Below the pieces are notes generated by a model. That model did not search any database, had not been told where the DNA came from, and worked only from the letters and a program-made list of their open reading frames with translations. The translations under genes were made by a program, and so were the position numbers. From Tenrec ecaudatus (taxonomy: Eukaryota; Chordata; Mammalia; Afrosoricida; Tenrecidae): DNA of 64,000 nucleotides. Of the stretch, positions 56,641-64,000 are shown in pieces (position 1 is the stretch's first letter; every line of letters begins with the position of its first letter). The stretch is from positions 122,003,731 to 122,067,730 of the forward strand of contig NC_134535.1 in assembly GCF_050624435.1 (NCBI RefSeq), read 5' to 3'.

Positions 56641-57840
56641 TGAGACAAGTATGGAGGAATGAGCAAAGATTTTATTAAATGGTATATTTAAGGAGATAGT
56701 GAATCCAGTCCAACAAAGAACTGTCTCCCTCAGAGAAGAAATGAGAGGATTTTTAATATATTAGGAAAGGAGATGAGCAGAGAAAGAACAGCAATAATCT
56801 TGTCACTAAATTACATGGTATATACTAATTTTTTTTTCTTATGCGGTTTCTGCTCTGGGTGTCAGAAGTTGTCCTATTTAGGGAGGTTACGGTACAATGG
56901 AAACTATTATCTTGCTTTCCCCATGGTATTCAAAAGAATATGTTTTACTGTAGTAACCCTTTAACAACGATTCATGTTTTTCTGGCCTAAAATTACAAAC
57001 TAGTCACTTGTTTCAATTTTACTACTAAAAAATTTACAACAAATTGTACTCAGATCTTAATAATTCTTAGTCCATACTTCACTTATGTTCCTTCCCCTTT
57101 ACTTAAATAATTTCAGTCTACGTTACTGTAATCTCTAACTTCCAAAAGAAAACAAAGTCAAGTTAATTCACCACGAACTTCCATCAAAACCACAAAGTCA
57201 AAGTACAAAGGGAAGCAAAATGCTTAAACCCTCAGCAGATCATTGAGGTCCAATGAGATATCAATTTCAGGGAGTAACTCTCTAGCTAAGGCTTCTTGTA
57301 ACACTGAACAGAGAAAGATAAATATCATTGACGTGCCACAACCTTTTACTATTTGGATGAACTTGACCTTGTGATATGAAACATAGAACACATTTTACTA
57401 AGAGAAATTTAGGATTTAAGTGTTAGTACTGATATTGAAAATGATTATTCATTAACTTTAAAAATTAAGACTAATTCTAAAACTTAGCTTGATGAATTTA
57501 CAAGTTAAAAATGAAAGTGACTTATTTTTACAATACTTTCAAATTATCCATGGCCCTAAATGATAAATATCTGCATTTAAAAAAGAATTTCTAGCATTAT
57601 TTCAAAAGCTTATTTAAAAATTGTAGTTTCTTAGTGGTAATGTTTTTTATCAAATTCAAAATTTCACAATATTAGTGATAAAGTTAAATTTCAGACAATA
57701 AATCAAACATCAGAATGCCAAAATAGTTGAGAATTTTGTTTTTCCTATAATTGGCATCTCTTTGAGTAGAATCATTATGTAAACACAGAGATTCAAATAT
57801 CCATAAGGAATTGAGATGATATTTCATAGCTTTTTATCAC
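56641..57840. other. Nothing firmly recognised
   Basis: 56640-56960 may be an old LTR (TTTTATTAAATGGTATATTTA, then CTGTCTCCCTCAGAGAAG). The remainder is AT-rich. Confidence 0.3.
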
Positions 57841-57849
57841 CTATTTTAG

Positions 57850-58640
57850 GTGTTACCAGGAGGGGTCTTTCTCTGGAGAAGAATATCATCTTAGATAAAG
57901 TAGAGCATTAATGTAAAAGAAAAACCTTCCATGTTATGTATTAACACAGTGATTACAATGGATTCAAGGATGGAAATTATTGTGAGGATGGTTGTGTTAG
58001 ACAGGGTTCTCTAGAGAGACAAATCCAGATATCTAATCATTATATACATATATGTTTATACAGAGATATAATACAAGAAATTAACAGTTAAATTATGAAG
58101 CAGTACAAATGGCTCAGTGCAACTCATTCCTGTGAGACAGTTGTGAGACACTGGCAGTCCTTCACGTCTTGAGGGCCACCAGATAGTCCTCTGTAGAGAG
58201 ATTCAGGCTATCCAGGCAGAGGCAGCAAACAGCAAGGCAGGTCACCAACAGTCTGTCAGGCCACCACCAGTCAGTCCCCAGCTCAAGAGATGTAAATTCC
58301 AATGGTGTGGCGAAGTACATCTTGAAGAAACCTCAAATTACAGTGACACAGTCCATGGGTTAGGCATCCCACAGGTATTGTAGCATGCAAATTGAGGCGC
58401 AGAACAAGCAAGGCAGCCACACACTGGTCCAATGATCAAAGAGCGAGAGACAAGAAAGGCAAGGCTCCCAGGCCATTTATCCCTTCACCCTTCAATTCAC
58501 CCCACATTGGCCAGGCTGGCACAATAAACTAACTCCCTCAATGGCGCAGGAATAGGCAATGCTTGTTACTCTTGTATATGCATCACTACGAATAGAACTG
58601 CCTTGATAATGCCAAATACCAATGACAACTGTGATTCCCC
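57850..58640 (+). mobile_element. RTE 3' remnant, interrupted
   Basis: GGTCTTTCTCTGGAGAAGAA to TTGTGAGGATGG is RTE 3' sequence. It resumes after the LTR-like insert at GGCGCAGGAATAGGCAATGC and CATCACTACGAATAGAACTG. Confidence 0.6.
57992..58540 (-). mobile_element. LTR-like element, copy 2, with 5 bp duplication
   Basis: Begins TGTGTTAGACAGGGTTCTC and ends CTAACTCCCTCA, so it has TG...CA termini, with flanks ATGGT and ATGGC (four of five bases), the duplication length usual for ERVL/MaLR elements. It interrupts an RTE. No coding capacity seen. Confidence 0.6.
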
Positions 58641-58820
58641 AGGTATACAGTGTAGAATTGTGCTCGGGTGTTTGCCAAGACTGAGATGCTCTGGCAGGAG
58701 GTCAGCTGACCTCTTTCTGAGCCTCTTCTGAATGGCCTAAGGCTTCCAAACTTTCAGTTAATTGAGTACTACTCAGTGAGTCATAGAACTTACTAGCTTC
58801 TATCGATTCTAGAGGCTTAT

Positions 58821-58889
58821 ACTTGGGGAAGGATGATTATGGGATAATCCAATCCAAAAGAAATAAGATATATGGCTTTGAATGAAGTT
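58821..58889 (-). pseudogene. KLR remnant B: deleted middle lectin-domain exon
   Basis: The acceptor TTTCCATTATAG is followed by a frame reading NFIQSHISYFFWIGLSHN, clearly the paralogue of gene A exon 5. About 40 nt covering the WxWED part are missing and the donor GTAAGC has become ATAAGC. Similarity to gene A continues on both sides of the exon (about 58660-58990 against 30880-31200). No matching first or last lectin exon was found nearby, so this is a dead fragment. Confidence 0.8.
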
Positions 58890-59099
58890 CTATAATGGAA
58901 ACAAAGGTGTTCTTTGAGTAAAAAATATTTTCCTGCTTCTGAAGTAATATCAATAACCTCATTAATATATTTATTATACAAGAGTACTAGACTTCTGGTA
59001 AGTCTAAGACCAAATTCAGCAAGCTGATATTCAAATTTTGAAATCTCAGATATTTTACTAAATGTCAAGTCACAATTATATATGCAATATTAATCATTT

Positions 59100-59815
59100 G
59101 ACAGAAAAAGGCAAGCAATTACTCAAGGATAAAGACCAGAGGATTAGAAAAGAAGGAGGAACAGAAACAAGACGCACCTGAAGTAATGCGTGGTACATAG
59201 GAGTGTTGCAATGAATGGGTTGAAACAAAATGTGTATGAATTATTTAATGCAAAAGTGAAAATCTGCTCTGCCAACCATCATTGAACACTCAATAAAAAG
59301 TTAAAGAAAAGATAAAAGTCACTCCATTGTTACATCCAGGTCTCGAGATTAATCAGGGCCACACTGCAAAGAATCCAATGAAAATGTTCATAGGAGCCAG
59401 CGATGGCCTCGAGTCAGGGAGAGCGCATTATCTCTCCACCCAAAGTGCTGCTCTAACTCCGGGTCATAAAGCAGCAAAGCACAAGTTGGCAGCATGAACT
59501 TTTGAGTCCAATCACAACTTCATATGCTGACTAGGGGGTGAATTAGCTAGGGAACTTCCTGCCAAGTATCTTTTATGGGCATCGTGGACAGCAGCCTGCC
59601 AAAATTTTGAATCTGGTGGCCTTGGGCTGGGAAAACCAAAGTGGTAACAGCAAGCTTAAGCAATGGTAAAACTCAGAAGGAAGAGTCAGCAGGTTAGCAA
59701 ATGAGTCTTGGGTACTCCAGCCAAAGTATGCAGCCTTCAGGGTATGGATGCATTCATTGCCTGCCTTTAAGGATTTCAAAACCAGTCACTTTGGCTGGGG
59801 GAAAAACTAATACAA
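59100..59815. other. GC-richer unclassified stretch
   Basis: 59330-59815 is unlike its AT-rich surroundings (CATCGTGGACAGCAGCC, TCTGGTGGCCTTGGGCTGG) and ends directly at a 60 bp L1 tail. It may be the body of that element or a transduced flank. No protein motif. Confidence 0.3.
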
Positions 59816-59817
59816 TG

Positions 59818-59878
59818 GATGGATAGTTGGGTTGTGATAAGAGTTGTATGAGCCCACAATAAAATGATTTAAAAAAAA
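59818..59878 (+). mobile_element. L1 3' tail, forward
   Basis: GTTGTGATAAGAGTTGTATG, then AGCCCACAATAAAATG and poly-A. Confidence 0.65.
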
Positions 59879-60519
59879 TCTTTACCCCCAACCCCCAAAA
59901 CAGAACAAAACAAAAGTAGTTAAGCTTACGTGGGAAAATTCAGAAGCTAAATTCAGCTGGTTAATTAATAGACATCAGGGTATTTCAAAATACAAAGTTA
60001 AAATAAAACCATCAACCAAAACAATAGCTTCTGTGAGGATCTACTGTTCTAGTTAAATTCAAGGCAAAGAGATCAGCTTAGAAGTTTATGGGGATGGTGT
60101 TTGGGCAATTCAAAAGGGTAATTTTGATAGATTTTCTTGAAGGACACAGGACTCCCTTGGGGGATTATGATGAAAAAGTTTCTAGAAACTTGAACTCTGA
60201 GTTGGTGATATGTCAGGACAGGAAATTTAAGTTGCTTTTTTTTTTCTATCAGTACAACGCACCTGGTCATCCTTTACAAGAACAAGACCTGTCCTTGGAG
60301 AATTGCACTGCGAAGCCTTGTTGTTTTTATCCTGTAGTCTTGCTCTTCTATTTTCAGATTTCCTTTTGATCCCTAAATTAAAGAACATTTCTTAGGAATA
60401 CAATTCATAAGAACACAATTTTATAGGGATACAATGTCCGTGGTAGTTGCCCAAACTGCCATTTTATTGTGGTGTACATTGACGAATGCAAGATTCTTTG
60501 GGGAAAAATTAAAGATTCC

Positions 60520-60605
60520 CTGTCTATTGAGTTGATTCCAATTCATAAGGATCCTATAGATAGAGCATAGTAAAACTGCCTCCTGGGCTTTTTGAGAGTT
60601 TCCCC
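60520..60605 (-). mobile_element. AFROSINE fragment
   Basis: GAGTTGATTCCAATTCATAAG, ATAGAGCATAGTAAAACTGCC, TTTGAGAGTTTCC: the SINE 3' half in reverse. Confidence 0.5.
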
Positions 60606-60686
60606 ATATGAATTCCATATAAATTCAGAACTTCTAGAAGAGTATGTATGAGAAAAAAGTCAACTTTTGTTACACAAAGAATTCTT

Positions 60687-60697
60687 GGGGGGGGGGG
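60687..60697. repeat. Poly-G tract
   Basis: Eleven G in a row. Confidence 0.9.
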
Positions 60698-61642
60698 AAA
60701 GGGCAAATCATAAAATAAAAACTATTAATTGCACTCTAATTAAAAATTCCTGCTCTATAAAGACAGAGAATGAAAACTTGTAAAACACATATATATACAA
60801 AACACTTCTTATTAAGGCTCTAAAATACAAAAGGAACATTCATGGAAACAGACAAGTCCATAACAAAGGGCACATGGTTTGAATAAATACCTCATCAGAG
60901 AGATGTATGAATGACAATCACAAAAAAGTAAACAGACAAAAATTTTTGAGAAGGCATTCAACATCATTTATTCATCAGAGAAATACATATTGAAAATATA
61001 TTTCTTACATTTCTTAGTGTAAGTTAACTTACACTACACTATTATTATGATAATGGCTTTAAAAACTAGCTTCATCAAATGTCTGAAGGACACAAAAAAT
61101 GGAATTCTCATTCTTTGTTGGTGGGAATGCAAAACAGCACAGTCCCTTGGGAAAACAGGGGTAGTTTGCATGAGGAAGGGAGCACAGAGCTAGTAGATGT
61201 GGCAGAGGTTCTGACATTTACACCTAATTTCAGCTACTATTCTCTTTGCTGTCCATCATCAAGCCAAACCATACAGCTTATACAATTGATACAGAATAAC
61301 GACTTTGTTCACTATTGGCATATTCCAGGTCAAAATAACTGAAAGTACAAGAATTACAAAAAAAAAATTAGTTTCATCAGCAGAAAGAGAACTCTGTTTG
61401 CTAGTCCTTATTTGAAGAAATTATAATCTTTTATTCCACTATTCTGATATAATTAAGCCATCTAGATGCAAGAGGGAAAGAAGTGATAGGTCTGCTGTAT
61501 TTCATGTCCCTCAGAGGCTAGAACATAGGTGCAGTCCATAAGAGACAAAAACTTCAGAAAGGAGAGCTCCTTGGAGACGAGTAGTAGAGACTGGCACACC
61601 CAAGATCCAGGCTCTTGTAAGAGCACAATCCACGTTCTCTTG

Positions 61643-61648
61643 TTTATT
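61643..61648 (-). terminator. Candidate polyadenylation signal of gene D
   Basis: AATAAA read on the minus strand lies about 36 nt after the gene D stop. The matching place in gene A has lost the hexamer. Confidence 0.4.
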
Positions 61649-61683
61649 TTCTGGTTTGGTTTGCGTTACTTTTGTTGTTCTAT

Positions 61684-61810
61684 TTATTTAGTATAAAAAC
61701 AGGCAGCTTTCTTCTTACAAACATAGTTGTTATGTTTTGAGCAGTCAGAAGGAGCTAGTTTTCTTGATGCTATAAGTCCACAGTTTCCGTCCTTGGACTC
61801 TTTCCACCCA
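61684..61810 (-). CDS. Gene D: last lectin-domain exon of another KLR copy
   Basis: The acceptor TTTTACTTCAAG is followed by one carried base, 41 codons and TAA. It reads GWKESKDGNCGLIASRKLAP, then SDCSKHNNYVCKKKAACFYTK. It is the direct paralogue of gene A exon 6 (shared DGNCG, SDCSK and VCKK/ICKK blocks) with the same entry phase and an eight-residue longer tail. The upstream exons are not in 61811-64000, where L1 and RTE copies lie, so they should be beyond the right edge. Confidence 0.82.
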
Positions 61811-62268
61811 CTTGAAGTAAAACTAAAAAATAAACAAATATGTATATATTCATTTGGATATACATAATAAAACATTAACGCAAAGCCAAAGAATTACATA
61901 CTCTTTTATTCATTAAGATTATTATTTTGTGAGAACACTTCACTATAGAGCAAATTATGAAGAAAATAGAGTCATGAAACTGTAATTGAAAAGCCTCTCT
62001 CCCTTTAAAGGAGGAAGAATAGAAATGGAAATACATCCAATAAATCAGATAATTTAATTACATGTTGGGGATTGTACTCTGTGCCTTGAAGTAAAATGAC
62101 TATGAAATTTGGAACAAGAAAGTGACCTGTTCTGTAGATCTTTACCTACCTCACAATAAAAAGTTGAAAACGAAATGAACAACCGAGTGCTTCTGAGAAT
62201 GGGTAAGTGATGGTGGGCTTCTCTCCTCTCAATGGGCTCATCTTCATAAGTGACTTTAGGACCATTAG

Positions 62269-62269
<1 letters not shown>

Positions 62270-62307
<38 letters not shown>
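62270..62307. repeat. (GT)n microsatellite
   Basis: Nearly pure GT, expanded relative to the paralogous place near 28880. Confidence 0.95.
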
Positions 62308-62308
<1 letters not shown>

Positions 62309-62503
62309 ATAGGTCTGTGTGCATCCATATGTTTACATATATATGTATGCTTTTTTGAAGTGTATAAATCAGAAACTTTGATTACATAACGATTAAAATG
62401 AAATTAAAACACCTTCCAGTTTCTAGCAAATCTCTTTTGACTAATGATGGCTCCAGGAACTGTAACGGCTTGAAAAATATACTGCATTTGCATAGTTAAG
62501 AAA

Positions 62504-62511
<8 letters not shown>

Positions 62512-62556
<45 letters not shown>

Positions 62557-63325
62557 ATTTTAAATGAAGGGGGAAGTGCAGAGTGGAGACCCAAGGCCCA
62601 AGTGTCGGCCAATGGAGATCCCCTCATAGAGGGGTTTAGGAGAGGAGATGGGTTAATTAGGGTGCGAGGTAGTACTGATGAAGAACACAGCTTTCCCCCA
62701 GATCCTGGATGCTTCCTCCCCCCAACTACCATGATCCGAATTCTACCTTGCAGGGCTGGATAGGGCAGAGACTGTACACTGGTACATATGAGGGCTGGAG
62801 GTATAGGGAATCCAGGGTGGATGATACCTTAAGGACCAAGGGTGTGAGGGGCGATGCTGGGAGAGTGGAGGGTGAGTGGGTTGGAAAGGGGGAACTGATT
62901 ACAAGGATCCACATGTGACCTCTTCCCTGGGAGAGGGACAGCAGAGAAGGGGGGGAAGGGAGACTCCGGATAGGGCAAGATATGACAAAATAACGATGTA
63001 TAAATTACCAAGGGCACATGAGGGAGGGGGGAAAGGGGAGGGAGGGGAAAAAAAAGAGGACCTGATGCAAGGGGCTTAAATAGAGAGCAAATGCTTTGAG
63101 AATGATTGGGGCAGGGAATGTATGGATGTGCTTTATACAATTGATGTATGTATATGTATGGATTGTGATAAGAGTTGTATGAGTCCCTAATAAAATGTAA
63201 AAAAAGAAAAGGGGAGAAAAAAATGATTAGGGCAAAGACTGTACAGATGTGCCTTATACAATTGATGTATGTATATGTATGAACTGTGATAAGAGTTGTA
63301 TGAGCCCCAATAAATTGTTAAAAAA
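62512..63325 (+). mobile_element. L1 3' end with double tail, 14 bp target-site duplication
   Basis: AAGAAAATATGTGT is at 62498-62511 and 63326-63339. The insert starts with a (TA)n tract (62512-62554), runs through the purine-rich L1 3' region to GTTGTATGAGTCCCTAATAA with an A-rich tail near 63200, then repeats the last 100 bp (about 63222-63310) with a second AATAAA-like end and poly-A. One duplication encloses both tails. Confidence 0.85.
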
Positions 63326-63339
63326 AAGAAAATATGTGT

Positions 63340-63700
63340 AAATATTTTTCTGCTATTCTTTGCTTTCTGTCATGACCTATCTTATGTAAACAATATTATC
63401 CAGAATACCACTTCCTCTTCTGAATTAGGATTAATTTTCTAGTGATGCATACTGCTGCATTAATTTTTGAATTATCGTGGGTAGAAACACATTTTCATGT
63501 GATATTAATGATATTAATTGGCAACTCCTGCATTTTATTGGATCACCTTTCTTTGTAATGTGCACAAATAAGCATATGTCAATCAGTGAGCCAGATAAAT
63601 ATGACCTTCATGTGAACAGTGGATAATCTGCTCAGGATTATCCCTGGGTTTGTTCTGATGGTTTAGATTGAGCTTTCCCATCGCCTCTTTCCTCAGATGT
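63340..63700 (-). mobile_element. RTE fragment, reverse
   Basis: CATACTGCTGCATTAATTTTTG, CATGTGATATTAATGATATTAA, TGGATCACCTTTCTTTGTAATG: complement of the RTE middle region. Confidence 0.6.
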
Positions 63701-63714
63701 AGTTGACTCGATCC

Positions 63715-64000
63715 TCAAGTTTTATTCAATTTTCATTCTCCTCACGTGAATGCCAAATCTCAACAATGAAGAAGACTGAAAAAGAACTGATGCCTTTGAG
63801 TGATATATAGATAGATATAGATATATAGATCAATAGAGAGATTGTTAGAGGGAGAGCTAATATATCTATAGAGAGATATCAGAATAGCAAACAGATCTGT
63901 CTTAAAGGAGTGAACGGTGAGACATTTTCTCTCATGTTTTGGACATGGCACAAGGAAGGACCAGTCCTGAGAGAAGTATATCATGTTTGGTAAAGCAGAG
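63715..64000 (+). mobile_element. RTE 3' part, forward, runs off the window
   Basis: AGAACTGATGCCTTTGAGTG, a GATA-rich insertion (63800-63838), CAGATCTGTCTTAAAGGAG, GGACATGGCACAAGGAAGGACC, TGTTTGGTAAAGCAGAG. Confidence 0.65.

Larger units (their letters stand above)
60720..62400. repeat. Paralogous block copy 2 (3' end of gene D)
   Basis: Counterpart of 27290-28980, in the same orientation. The dinucleotide tract at 62270-62307 has expanded here relative to copy 1. Confidence 0.65.

Noticed and set aside
56773..56964. Frame with a GNYY block resembling a lectin CYY motif
   Set aside because: No conserved cysteines, tryptophan or splice sites in the right place; more likely an old LTR.
58821..61810. 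Exons B and D as one gene
   Set aside because: On the minus strand B (middle exon) would lie downstream of D (last exon), the wrong order, and B is deleted.

Overview
This is mammalian nuclear DNA. It is AT-rich, has no long open reading frames, carries coding sequence only as short exons with GT/AG splice sites, and is packed with dispersed retroelements. The repeat set (tRNA-derived SINEs of the AFROSINE type, many RTE/BovB-like LINE pieces, and one LINE-1 3' end family that recurs throughout) points to an afrotherian. I think a tenrec such as Echinops is most likely, but that is recognition from memory and not proof.

The gene content is a cluster of C-type-lectin-like natural killer receptors of the killer-cell lectin-like receptor (KLR) type, so the window is probably part of the natural killer gene complex. 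I rebuilt the genes from splice sites, reading-frame phases and motifs. Gene C (+ strand, 2431-16476) has a stalk exon and the three lectin-domain exons, with an 11.6 kb intron full of LINE-1. Its cytoplasmic and transmembrane exons probably lie left of the window. Gene A (- strand, 49102-28283) shows all six expected coding exons: cytoplasmic, transmembrane, stalk and three lectin-domain exons. Phases agree at every junction except transmembrane to stalk, where there is one surplus base. Gene A is therefore either recently broken or uses an unusual splice site. A decayed lectin exon lies at 58821-58889 (B). The last exon of another minus-strand copy lies at 61684-61810 (D), and the rest of D should be beyond the right edge. 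Genes C and A are tail to tail; A, B and D are in tandem on the minus strand.

Layout: 1-3.5 kb SINE, old L1 end, gene C stalk and first lectin exon; 3.5-8.9 kb unknown sequence and RTE pieces in alternating orientation; 8.9-15 kb an old LINE split by four younger L1 3' ends; 15-16.5 kb last two exons of gene C; 17.5-26.4 kb L1, RTE, one LTR and SINEs; 27.3-34.6 kb 3' half of gene A, plus a second LTR; 35.5-45.6 kb a dispersed repeat, a long L1 ORF2 remnant and a nearly complete RTE inside gene A's large intron; 45.7-49.1 kb gene A transmembrane and first coding exons with an L1 between; 49-58 kb mostly unique AT-rich sequence with SINEs and LTR-like elements; 58-62.4 kb KLR remnants; 62.5-64 kb a young-looking L1 with target-site duplication and RTE pieces.

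If expressed, these genes would give type II membrane receptors on NK or T cells. The new points are the structure of the cluster (a frame lesion, a tandemly duplicated stalk exon, a paralogous block) and several composite or inverted transposon arrangements that recur. I saw no CRISPR, operon, tRNA, rRNA or other prokaryote-like system.
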